DNA of 64,000 nucleotides, from the NCBI RefSeq assembly GCF_001417735.1, contig NZ_BBUZ01000023.1, positions 719,570-783,569 on the forward strand, in the 5' to 3' direction. The position numbers were made by a program, and so were the translations under genes. Numbering within the stretch: position 1 is the first letter of the stretch; the number at the start of each line of letters is the position of its first letter. Below the pieces are notes generated by a model. It was given only the letters and a program-made list of their open reading frames with translations, was not told the origin of the DNA and ran no database searches. Source of the DNA: Streptomyces sp. NBRC 110028 (GTDB taxonomy: Bacteria > Actinomycetota > Actinomycetes > Streptomycetales > Streptomycetaceae). Shown here piece after piece: positions 23,702 to 31,475 of this stretch.

Positions 23702-24724
23702 CTACGGCGGACTCTCCGTGGCCTTCGAACGTGCGGCGTCTCTGCTGGCGCCGGGCGGCTGGCCGGTGACGCGTTTGAAGGCACGGGTGAAAGCGGCCTG
23801 CGAGGTGTAGCCGAGGCGTTGCGCCACGGACTGGACCGGCAAGGTGTCCTGGGCCAGCCACTGGCTGGCCAGGAGCATCCGCAGCTCCGTGGCGTAACGG
23901 AGCGGCGGCATGCCGATCGTGGTGTGGAATCGGTCCGCGAAGACCGACCGGGAGACATTGCATTCCGCTGCCAGCTCCGCCACCGTCCAATGATGCCCGG
24001 GCTGCCGGTGCAGGGCCAGGATGGCGCGGGCCAGGCGGGGGTCGCGCAACGCGGCCACGAGGCCGGAGCTGTTGTCGCAACCGCATTCGATCCAGCCCCG
24101 CACGATCATGGCCGCCGCCACTTCGGCCAGACGGGCGAGGATCCCGGCGAAGCCCACGCGCGCGGAGCAGACTTCGCGCCTCATGGATGTGAGGATCGGC
24201 ATGAGCCCGGGGTAACGCTTCCCCTCGGCATCGACCAGCATGACATCGGGCATCAGCCGGCCGAGGCCCTGCATTCCGCCGAGGTCGAACTCCATGGAGC
24301 CGCTGAAAAAGATCGCGCTGGGAGTCGGGTCGGCACTCGGGCAGGTATCCACGTCACACACCGCGTCGCCCAGGGAAACCCCATCGAAACTGTCGATGCC
24401 CCGGACCGGTATGTCCGGGCCGGAGAGCAGCTGATGGGACTGGCCGTGGGGCATGAATACGGCGTTTCCGGCCGAGAGTTCATGGACCGTTCCGTCCCCG
24501 GTACGCAGGACGGCGGAGCCGACGGCGAGGAAGTGGAAAGAGGCACGTCCGGGCTTGGCGTCGAAGGTGAGGCCGAACCGCGGGCCGACATGGACGCGGC
24601 GATACCGAACCCCGCGCAGCCGCATGCTGGTCAGCAGCTCGCTGATGAGGTCGGACGACAGGGCGAACTGACCCGCACCCCCTCCGCCCGGACTCTCGGT
24701 CAAATATTGCGGACTTCCTGTCAT
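23702..24724 (-). CDS. AraC family regulator with cupin sensor domain
   Basis: A 340-aa regulator. An N-terminal cupin_6-type domain (about residues 25-210, with FHFLAVGSAVL, VFMPHGQSHQLL) is followed by two helix-turn-helix motifs in the last 100 residues: WTVAELAAECNVSRSVFADR and VQSVAQRLGYTSQAAFTRAF, with GMPPLRYATELRM between. It is divergent from an MFS exporter and a hydrolase; the gap is only 43 bp, so one site probably controls both directions. The inducer is unknown. Confidence 0.92.
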   Translation of the reverse strand: MTGSPQYLTESPGGGGAGQFALSSDLISELLTSMRLRGVRYRRVHVGPRFGLTFDAKPGRASFHFLAVGSAVLRTGDGTVHELSAGNAVFMPHGQSHQLLSGPDIPVRGIDSFDGVSLGDAVCDVDTCPSADPTPSAIFFSGSMEFDLGGMQGLGRLMPDVMLVDAEGKRYPGLMPILTSMRREVCSARVGFAGILARLAEVAAAMIVRGWIECGCDNSSGLVAALRDPRLARAILALHRQPGHHWTVAELAAECNVSRSVFADRFHTTIGMPPLRYATELRMLLASQWLAQDTLPVQSVAQRLGYTSQAAFTRAFKRVTGQPPGASRDAARSKATESPP

Positions 24725-24767
24725 AGCTCATCCTGAATTTCGCGTGCAGCCTTGACTTGAACCTCTC

Positions 24768-26033
24768 ATGCGATTCAGGAGCAGTAAACAGTTGAGCAGC
24801 GATACGTGCGCCACCGTGCGCGATGCCGGCCCGCGCGAAGCGGCCGATGAGAAACTGATACCCCCCGAACCGGTCTCATCGTCGTGGGCCGCGGTGTTCT
24901 CGCTGGCGGTCGGTGTGTTCGGGTTGCTGACCGCGGAGTATCTGCCGACCAGCCTGCTGACCCCGATGGCCGCCGACCTCGGAGTATCGAAAGCCCTGGC
25001 GGGGCAGGCGGTGACGGTCACCGCGGCGGCGGCCATGATTTCCGGGCTGTTGACGGCCAGCCTGACCCGGAGGATCGACCGACGGACCGTGTTGCTCGGC
25101 TTCACCGTCCTGTTGATCGTCTCCAATCTGCTGGTGGCCGTAGCCTCCAACATGGCCGTGCTGATGCTGATGCGGATCCTGCTGGGTGTCGCACTCGGCG
25201 GCTTCTGGAGCATGGCGGCGGCGGTGGCGATACGGCTGGTACCCGCGGCGCTGGTTCCGCGTGCGGTGTCGATCATTTTCAGCGGCATCGCGGTGGCGAC
25301 CATCGTGGCGGTGCCGCTGGGCAGTTACCTCGGCGACCTGGCCGGTTGGCGCAGCACCTTCCTGGCGGCGTCCGCGCTCGGAGTGGTGACGCTGGTGTTC
25401 CAGTTGTTCGCGCTGCCCCGGATGGCGCCCCAGGCCTCGGCACGGCTGAGCACATTGTGGGAGGTGCTGCGACGCCCGGGCTTCGGGGTGGGCATTGTGG
25501 GGATGCTGCTCGTGCACATCGGCCACTACGCGCTGTTCACCTATATCCGGCCCGCTCTGGAAAACGTGGTGAAAGTCGATGTCGATGCGCTGGCGCTGCT
25601 GTTGTTCTTCTTCGGAGTGGCGAACCTCGTGGGCACGCTGGTGGCCGGATGGCTTCTGGAAATCAGCCTGCGCCTGACGTTGGTACTGACGCCGGCGCTG
25701 ATGGGCGTCGCGGCACTGGGCTTGGCGCTCCTTCCCGCCGGGCGAGTCGGGTACGTGGCGCTGGTGGTCCTCTGGGGCTTGGCCTTTGGCGGCGTGTCGG
25801 TGGCATGGTCGAACTGGGCCACTCGCATGGTGCCCGACCAGGCGGAAAGCGCGGGCGGGCTCGTGGTGGTCGGCGTGCAGTCCGCTATCGCGGGCGGAGC
25901 TGCCGCGGGCGGGGTGATGTTTGGCATGGGCGGCATCATCACCGTATTCACCGTCTCCGGCGTCGTGTTGCTGGCCTCCGCGTTGCTGATCGTATTGCGG
26001 GTCAAAGCGCCCCTGCACCGCGTAATGAACTGA
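24768..26033 (+). CDS. MFS transporter, DHA1 family (NepI/AraJ-like)
   Basis: A 421-aa transporter with about 12 membrane segments after a roughly 40-residue hydrophilic N-terminus. The first helices read LAVGVFGLLTAEYLPTSLL, and the TRRIDRRTVLLGFTV loop after helix 2 and MRILLGVALGGFWSMAAAVA are typical of the YbcL/NepI export branch. No clear ribosome-binding site precedes the ATG; a later start would lose only the hydrophilic leader. It is followed at 37 bp by a hydrolase and controlled with the divergent AraC gene, suggesting efflux of a compound or its hydrolysis product. Confidence 0.88.
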   Translation: MRFRSSKQLSSDTCATVRDAGPREAADEKLIPPEPVSSSWAAVFSLAVGVFGLLTAEYLPTSLLTPMAADLGVSKALAGQAVTVTAAAAMISGLLTASLTRRIDRRTVLLGFTVLLIVSNLLVAVASNMAVLMLMRILLGVALGGFWSMAAAVAIRLVPAALVPRAVSIIFSGIAVATIVAVPLGSYLGDLAGWRSTFLAASALGVVTLVFQLFALPRMAPQASARLSTLWEVLRRPGFGVGIVGMLLVHIGHYALFTYIRPALENVVKVDVDALALLLFFFGVANLVGTLVAGWLLEISLRLTLVLTPALMGVAALGLALLPAGRVGYVALVVLWGLAFGGVSVAWSNWATRMVPDQAESAGGLVVVGVQSAIAGGAAAGGVMFGMGGIITVFTVSGVVLLASALLIVLRVKAPLHRVMN

Positions 26034-26070
26034 TTCATCGATACTGAAAGAATTTTCTGAGGAGTAATTG

Positions 26071-26958
26071 ATGAGCAAGATCGAGGAGACCGTCGAGATA
26101 CCCCACCTGGGAGGGTCGACCGTCGGGTACACCCTCGCCAGGCCGTACGACCCCGCGCTCCCGACGCTGGTCCTTATCAACTCGTACACCACCTCGGCCG
26201 AGCTGTACCGGCCGCAGTTCGCCGACCCGGGGCTGGGGTCCGCGGCCAACCTGCTCGCCCTGGAGCCTTACGGGCACGGCCGCACGAGGGCCTCGTACCC
26301 GCACTTCACCTTCTGGGACAGCGCGATCGCGAACCTCCAGGCCCTCCAGGCCCTCGGGATCCGCGAGGCCTTCGTGCTGGGGACCTCGCAGGGCGGCTGG
26401 GTGGCGGTGCGCATGGCGCTGCTCGCCCCGGACGTCGTGAAGGGCGTCATTCCGCTCGGCACGTCGATGGACTTCGAGAGCCCGCGCAGCCGCGACCTGG
26501 GGTGCTGGGACGGGGTCGCGTTCAACACGCCGCTCGTCGACGCCCTCGCCGACCCGGTCGGCGAGGACTGGGTCGTGCCGGACGAGGTCGTGGACGCGGT
26601 CTTCGACACGGCCCTGGGCGGCGTCCCGGCCGAGGAACGCGCGTTCTGGCTCGCCGCCTACCGTGCGAACTACGCCGGTGACGCCGGGCGCCACCGGCTG
26701 CGTCTCAGCACGGTGAACCTGCGCGACCGCGACGGGCTCCACGGCAAGCTCGATGAGGTCCGCTGCCCCGTCCTGTGGCTGCACGGCACCGCGGACCAGG
26801 TGTACTCCGTGGCGAACGCCCGAGAGGAGATCGGGATGTTCGCCCACTCCCCCGAGGCGCGCCTGGAAATCATCGAGGGCGGGCAGCACTTCCTGAGCGC
26901 CTCGCACCCCGAGGAGGTCGACTCCGCGGCGATCGACTTCGTGAAGCGCTGGAGCTGA
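26071..26958 (+). CDS. Alpha/beta hydrolase (serine nucleophile)
   Basis: A 295-aa hydrolase. LEPYGHGRTRAS is the strand-4 turn, the nucleophile elbow is GTSQGGW with Ser106, HGTADQVYS is the acid loop and EGGQHFLSASHP supplies the His. GAGGAG lies 9 nt before the ATG at 26071; a TTG just upstream is less likely. It forms one unit with the MFS gene. Unlike the hydrolases at 15.7 and 17.2 kb it has a Ser nucleophile, so esterase or lactonase activity is more likely. Confidence 0.85.
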   Translation: MSKIEETVEIPHLGGSTVGYTLARPYDPALPTLVLINSYTTSAELYRPQFADPGLGSAANLLALEPYGHGRTRASYPHFTFWDSAIANLQALQALGIREAFVLGTSQGGWVAVRMALLAPDVVKGVIPLGTSMDFESPRSRDLGCWDGVAFNTPLVDALADPVGEDWVVPDEVVDAVFDTALGGVPAEERAFWLAAYRANYAGDAGRHRLRLSTVNLRDRDGLHGKLDEVRCPVLWLHGTADQVYSVANAREEIGMFAHSPEARLEIIEGGQHFLSASHPEEVDSAAIDFVKRWS

Positions 26959-26977
26959 CCTCGAACGAAAGGGCAGG

Positions 26978-27364
26978 CTAGGCCGCGAGCCGCAGCCGGG
27001 CCTCGCCCTGATGTGACGTCAGCCGTGCCTGCGGGGCGGCGATCGCGGTCCTGACCGACCGCGCCCCCGTCAGCCGGATGATGTCGTGGTGGGCCAGCGC
27101 GAGCAGATCGGCCAGCCCCAGGCCGAGGGCGCGAGCGGCGGCCGCGAGGACTTCCGATGAAGCCTCCTTGCGGCCCCGCTCCAGCTCGGAGAGGTACGGC
27201 ATCGAGATCCGCGCCGCGTCGGCGACGTCCTTGAGCGTGCGCCGCTGCGCCAGCCGCTCCCGCCGCAGCACGTCCCCGACGACGTCCCGCCACAGTGGCT
27301 CCCTGGCCGCGGGGACGGGGCGCAGGGGGATGACGCGGGTTGGCTTCGGCGCATGGCTGCTCAT
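26978..27364 (-). CDS. XRE family transcriptional regulator (short)
   Basis: A 128-aa protein with a single Cro/CI helix-turn-helix at about residues 30-85 (LRRERLAQRRTLKDVADAAR, ISMPYLSELERGRKEASSEV). The remaining C-terminus is short and helical with no sensor domain. The ATG at 27364 follows GAGGGG and starts at conserved sequence; longer open frames upstream are not supported. It is convergent with the preceding hydrolase and divergent from the next. Confidence 0.85.
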   Translation of the reverse strand: MSSHAPKPTRVIPLRPVPAAREPLWRDVVGDVLRRERLAQRRTLKDVADAARISMPYLSELERGRKEASSEVLAAAARALGLGLADLLALAHHDIIRLTGARSVRTAIAAPQARLTSHQGEARLRLAA

Positions 27365-27451
27365 CCCCTCAGCGTAGAAGCGCCCCGCCCGCCCGTCAGC
27401 CGGCTCCGCTCTGCCTGCGGCGAAATCCCTCTTGACGGCGCGCGGGCGTTG

Positions 27452-27470
27452 ACGAGACGATACGTCTCGT
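27452..27470. promoter_or_regulatory. TetR-type operator palindrome upstream of a hydrolase
   Basis: acgagacg-ata-cgtctcgt is a perfect 8-bp dyad with a 3-nt centre, 43 bp before the hydrolase start and 88 bp before the divergent XRE start. Its form and length fit TetR-family operators. No TetR gene lies in the window, so either a distant regulator or the XRE protein binds it. It could also mask the -10 region. Confidence 0.65.
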
Positions 27471-27512
27471 TCAGCGCTTCCACTGCCGTGCCACGTCGAG
27501 AGGGTCACGCCC

Positions 27513-28400
27513 ATGCACACACCCCCGCACACCGCCTATGTCGAAGCCGCCGCCGGGGTGCGGTTGTGGACCGAAGCGCGCGGGGACGCAGAGGCCCCGG
27601 CGCTGCTGCTGGTCATGGGGGCGCAGGCCTCCGGCCTGGGGTGGCCCGAGCCGCTGGTGGAGGCGCTGGCCGAGCGTCACCGCGTCATCCGCTACGACCA
27701 CCGCGACACCGGCCGCTCCACCTGGTCGTACGAGCAGGCCCCCTACCGCCTCGCCGATCTGGCCGAGGACGTCGTCGCGGTGCTGGACGGGCTGGGCGTC
27801 GAGCGGGCGCACCTGGTCGGGATGTCGATGGGCGGCCTGCTCACCCAACTCGTCCTCGCCGACCACCCGGACCGGGTGCTGAGTGCCACGCTCCTGGGCA
27901 CCAGCGCGTGCAGCACCACCCCGTACGTCGCGCCCGACGGGACCCGCGTCCCCGCCGAGGAACTGCCCGGGGTGGATCCGCGGATCCTGGAGGAGTGGGC
28001 CCGGCCGGTGGAGGACCACGGGCCGGAAGCCGAACTCGACCGGCGGGTCAGGCACTGGAAGCTGCTGAACGGGGACCAGATTCCCTTCGACGCCGAGTGG
28101 TTCCGGGAGCTGGAGCGCCGGATCATCGAGCACACCGGGCGCTACGACACCTCCGGCGCCCACGCCCGCGCCGATCAGTCCGGGCTGGTGCGCACCGAAG
28201 CCCTCGCCGCGACCGAGGTGCCCACGCTCGTCGTCGCGGCCACCGCCGAGCCGGTGTTCCCGCCGCCGCATCCGCAGCATCTGGTCCAGGTCATCCACGG
28301 CGCCCGGCTCGTGGAGATCCCCGGCATGGGCCACGCCCTGCCCCGCCAGGTGCTGGGCCCGCTCGCCGACGCGATCCTGAGGCACACCCTCGGGGTGTGA
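27513..28400 (+). CDS. Alpha/beta hydrolase (serine nucleophile)
   Basis: A 295-aa hydrolase resembling the TAP/aclacinomycin methylesterase-like group. YDHRDTGRSTW is a strong family pattern, the nucleophile elbow is VGMSMGGLL with Ser105, and the His is in IPGMGHALPRQV. The ATG at 27513 follows GAGAGGG. It lies downstream of the TetR-type palindrome. The next gene (GGT homologue) starts 86 bp later on the same strand and could be co-transcribed. Substrate unknown. Confidence 0.86.
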   Translation: MHTPPHTAYVEAAAGVRLWTEARGDAEAPALLLVMGAQASGLGWPEPLVEALAERHRVIRYDHRDTGRSTWSYEQAPYRLADLAEDVVAVLDGLGVERAHLVGMSMGGLLTQLVLADHPDRVLSATLLGTSACSTTPYVAPDGTRVPAEELPGVDPRILEEWARPVEDHGPEAELDRRVRHWKLLNGDQIPFDAEWFRELERRIIEHTGRYDTSGAHARADQSGLVRTEALAATEVPTLVVAATAEPVFPPPHPQHLVQVIHGARLVEIPGMGHALPRQVLGPLADAILRHTLGV

Positions 28401-28486
28401 TCGACGCACCGTGGACCACTGAGCGGGTGGTGCGCGATGCTGGGCCGCACCTCGGCCGCCCTCTTCCCCGCACCCCAGGGAGCTGC

Positions 28487-30355
28487 ATGTTCACCACCCG
28501 GCCCACCCTCCAGGGCACCTACGGCATGGTGTCGTCCACGCACTGGCTGGCCTCGCAGTCCGCCATGGCCGTCCTGGAGGACGGCGGCAACGCCTTCGAC
28601 GCGGCCGTCGCCGCCGGGTTCGTCCTGCAGGTCGTCGAGCCGCACCTGAACGGGCCCGCCGGTGAGGTGCCGATGATCCTCGCCCCCGCGGGCTCCCCGC
28701 CGACCGTGCTGTGCGGGCAGGGCCCGGCGCCCGCCGGGGCCACCATCGACCACTACACCGGGCTCGGCCTGGACCTGGTGCCCGGCACCGGCCCGCTGGC
28801 CGCGGCCGTCCCCGGCGCGTTCGACGCCTGGATGCTGCTGCTGCGCGACCACGGCACGCGGCACCTCGCCGAGGTGCTGCGCTACGCGATCGGGTACGCC
28901 GAGCACGGCCATCCCGCGGTCGAGCGGATCGGCGAGACGGTGGAGACCGTACGGGAGCTGTTCGAGACGGAGTGGACGACGTCCGCCGAGCTGTATCTGC
29001 AGGGCGGACGGCCGCCCGTCCCCGGGCGGCTGCTCACCAACCCCGCGCTGGCCGCCACCTGGCGGCGGATCGTCGCCGAGGCCGAGGCGGCCGGGGCGGG
29101 CCGGGAGGCGCAGATCGACGCGGCCCGCCGGGTGTGGCGCGAGGGCTTCGTCGCCGAGGAGCTGGCCGCCGCCGCGGCCCGGCCCGCCATGGACTCCTCC
29201 GGGGAACGCCACGCGGGCACCCTCACCGGGGACGACCTCGCCGGATTCGAGGCCACGTACGAGGAACCCGCCCGGTACGACTGGAACGGCTGGACCGTGT
29301 GCAAGGCCGGGCCCTGGAGCCAGGGGCCGGTCCTCCTCCAGCAACTCGCCCTGCTGCCGGACGGCCTGGCCGCCGCCGACCTGGGCACGCCCGGTCTGCT
29401 GCACACCCTGATCGAGGGCGGCAAACTGGCCATGGCCGACCGGGAGGCCTGGTACGGGGACGCCGCCGACGTACCGCTCACGGACCTCCTCTCCCGCCCG
29501 TACGCCGAGGAACGGCGGGCGCTGGTGGGCGAGCACGCCTCGCACGAGCTGCGCCCGGGGCACCCCGGCGGCCGCGAACCCCGGCTGAGCCGGCAGGCGC
29601 TGGCCGCCGTCGCCCGGTCGGCGTCCGGCGGCACCGGCCCCGCCGCCGGGCCCGGCGGCGGAGAGCCGACCGTCGGCGGCGCGCCGACCACCGGCGGGGA
29701 ACCGGCCGTCGGCGCGGAGCCCGCCGTCGGCCCGGACGGCGTCACCCGGGGCGACACCTGCCACCTCGACATCGTCGACCGCTGGGGCAACATGGTCGCC
29801 GCCACCCCCAGCGGCGGCTGGCTGCAGTCCAACCCCGCCATCCCCGCGCTCGGCTTCCCGCTCGGCACCCGGCTCCAGATGGCCTGGCTGGACCCCGGCC
29901 TGCCCAACTCCCTGACCCCCGGGCGCCGCCCGCGCACCACCCTCTCCCCCTCGCTCGCGCTGCGCGGCGACACCCCGGTCCTCGCCTTCGGCACCCCGGG
30001 CGGCGACCAGCAGGACCAGTGGAGCCTGCACTTCTTCCTCCATGTCGCGCTGCGCGGCGCCGCCGCCGTGCGCTCCGGGCTCGACCTCCAGGGGGCCATC
30101 GACGCGCCCAACTGGCACCAGGAGAGCTTCCCCGGCTCCTTCCACCCCCGCGCGATGACGGCGGGGCGGGTCGTGATCGAGTCGCGGGCCGGTGAGGACA
30201 CGGTCCGCGCGCTCCGTCGGCGCGGCCACGACGTGGTGGTGGGCGGGGCCTGGTCGGAGGGGCGGCTGTGCGCGGTGGCGCGCGACCCGGAGACGGGAGT
30301 GCTGCTGGCCGGGGCCAACCCCCGGGGCGCCCAGGGATACGCGGTGGGCCGCTGA
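28487..30355 (+). CDS. Gamma-glutamyltransferase family Ntn-hydrolase
   Basis: A 622-aa homologue of GGT/acylase-type Ntn hydrolases, which self-cleave to expose a catalytic Thr. SSTHWLASQSAMAVLEDGGN, NAFDAAVAAGFVLQVVEPH and NGPAGE (N-terminal half) and GDTCHLDIVDRWGNMVAATP (start of the small subunit, nucleophile Thr424) match the family. There is no signal peptide, so it is probably cytosolic. A Gly/Pro/Ala/Glu-rich linker (about residues 380-420) just before the cleavage site is unusually long and repetitive. The open frame extends upstream, but the ATG at 28487 begins the conserved sequence. Confidence 0.88.
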   Translation: MFTTRPTLQGTYGMVSSTHWLASQSAMAVLEDGGNAFDAAVAAGFVLQVVEPHLNGPAGEVPMILAPAGSPPTVLCGQGPAPAGATIDHYTGLGLDLVPGTGPLAAAVPGAFDAWMLLLRDHGTRHLAEVLRYAIGYAEHGHPAVERIGETVETVRELFETEWTTSAELYLQGGRPPVPGRLLTNPALAATWRRIVAEAEAAGAGREAQIDAARRVWREGFVAEELAAAAARPAMDSSGERHAGTLTGDDLAGFEATYEEPARYDWNGWTVCKAGPWSQGPVLLQQLALLPDGLAAADLGTPGLLHTLIEGGKLAMADREAWYGDAADVPLTDLLSRPYAEERRALVGEHASHELRPGHPGGREPRLSRQALAAVARSASGGTGPAAGPGGGEPTVGGAPTTGGEPAVGAEPAVGPDGVTRGDTCHLDIVDRWGNMVAATPSGGWLQSNPAIPALGFPLGTRLQMAWLDPGLPNSLTPGRRPRTTLSPSLALRGDTPVLAFGTPGGDQQDQWSLHFFLHVALRGAAAVRSGLDLQGAIDAPNWHQESFPGSFHPRAMTAGRVVIESRAGEDTVRALRRRGHDVVVGGAWSEGRLCAVARDPETGVLLAGANPRGAQGYAVGR

Positions 30356-30363
30356 GCCGCAGG

Positions 30364-30399
30364 CCGGGGGCGCCCCATGTGTCGCGGGGCGCCCCCCGG
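30364..30399 (+). terminator. Hairpin terminator after the GGT homologue
   Basis: ccgggggcgcccc and ggggcgccccccgg form a 13-bp stem with one extra C, around a 9-nt loop, starting 9 bp after the stop. It separates the gene from the convergent DUF1330 gene. Confidence 0.75.
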
Positions 30400-30411
30400 C
30401 GCGGGGCTCGC

Positions 30412-30795
30412 CTAGCCTCCGGCCGAGTACCCGGGGTCGGCCGCGCGGAGTGCGTCGGCGCGCTGGACCGGGTCGTAATCCGGACCCACGCCCTCCACGA
30501 GGATCACGTCCCCCTCGATGTGGTTCGTCCGCAGCGGCAGGATCTCCTGGTACGCGGGCGACGCGTACCACTCCCGGGCGCGCCCCGCGTCCGGGAACCC
30601 GATCAGGACCACGTCACCCGGCCACGTCCCCTCGATCACCTCCAAGCGGCCCCCGTGAATGACGAAGCGGCCTTGGAAAGGGTCGAGCGTGGCCTGGATG
30701 CGCTCCAGGTACTCGATGACGTCGGGGTGCGGTCTGCTCTCCCGCAGATGGGCGATGGCGTAGGCAGCGGGCAAGGGTTCCTCCCGTGGTTCCAC
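30412..30795 (-). CDS. DUF1330 family protein
   Basis: A 127-aa protein of the dimeric alpha/beta-barrel (ferredoxin-like) fold. AYAIAHLRESRPHPDVIEYL, FQGRFVIHGGRLEVIEGTWP and VVLIGFPDAGRAREWYASPA are the family's core, with HGG and the WY(x)SP(x)Y segment conserved. It is cytosolic. The start at 30795 is likely within a few residues of the true start. Role unknown; single gene. Confidence 0.88.
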   Translation of the reverse strand: MEPREEPLPAAYAIAHLRESRPHPDVIEYLERIQATLDPFQGRFVIHGGRLEVIEGTWPGDVVLIGFPDAGRAREWYASPAYQEILPLRTNHIEGDVILVEGVGPDYDPVQRADALRAADPGYSAGG

Positions 30796-30892
30796 GGCGG
30801 CCGGTCCGCGACCGACCGGTTCGCGACGGATGTACGGGAATCACCCTCGCCTGGGCCGCGAGGCCAGTCCATCACCCGGGGGCAAGGGCGTG

Positions 30893-31405
30893 TCAGTCCG
30901 TGAGCCCCAGGTCCTCCCGCATGATCCGCCGCATCGCCGCCAGCAGGGGCTCGGCGTCCTTCAGTTCGAGCAGGGCGACCGCGGCGGTCTCCCCCTCCCG
31001 TGCCACGCCCCGGTCGATGCGCTTGGCCATCGCGTCGATCCCGGCGAGGACCGTGTTCAGGTCGCGGGACGCGGCGAGCACCCGCTCGGGGACGATCATC
31101 TGCGCCTCGGCGTACTGGTCCCGGTAGTCGCGCCGGGCCTCCTCCAGCCCGTCGCGGTCGTCGTCCGTGTAGACGCCGTCCCGGATGCGGTGCAGCGCGT
31201 CCTTGAGGAGGGTGTGGAACTGCCGGGAGGCACGGTTCATGGCGGTGTAGGCGGCCCGGCGCTCCTCGAAACCGCGGCGCCGCTCCTCGGCGACGGCCTC
31301 CTCCGCGCGCTGACGCGCCGTCAACCTCTGGTGCAGCAGCGGCGCGAAGAGCGTGCCGAGGACACCGACGACGGCGGTGATCATGGCGGTGATGACAGCG
31401 GACAC
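30893..31405 (-). CDS. Membrane-anchored coiled-coil hypothetical protein
   Basis: A 170-aa protein. One N-terminal membrane helix (residues 3-24, AVITAMITAVVGVLGTLFAP) is followed by a strongly charged helical region rich in Arg/Glu (LTARQRAEEAVAEERRRGFE). Further helices (about 60-165) are likely coiled coil. It resembles small Streptomyces membrane proteins without assigned role. It is divergent from the PucR regulator; the 70-bp gap is unremarkable. Confidence 0.7.
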   Translation of the reverse strand: MSAVITAMITAVVGVLGTLFAPLLHQRLTARQRAEEAVAEERRRGFEERRAAYTAMNRASRQFHTLLKDALHRIRDGVYTDDDRDGLEEARRDYRDQYAEAQMIVPERVLAASRDLNTVLAGIDAMAKRIDRGVAREGETAAVALLELKDAEPLLAAMRRIMREDLGLTD

Positions 31406-31475
31406 GACGTAGACCCTAATGGGCCGCCGAAAGGGCCCTCACCAGCGCCGGAGTAGGGGTACTAAGGTGCGGTTC

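Noticed and set aside
26978..27532. Longer version of the XRE regulator beginning at 27532
   Set aside because: The extra 56 residues are compositionally random, and a GAGGGG site stands just before the internal ATG at 27364.
28175..30571. A 798-codon reverse frame opposite the GGT homologue
   Set aside because: Shadow frame; GGT motifs and codon usage support the forward strand.
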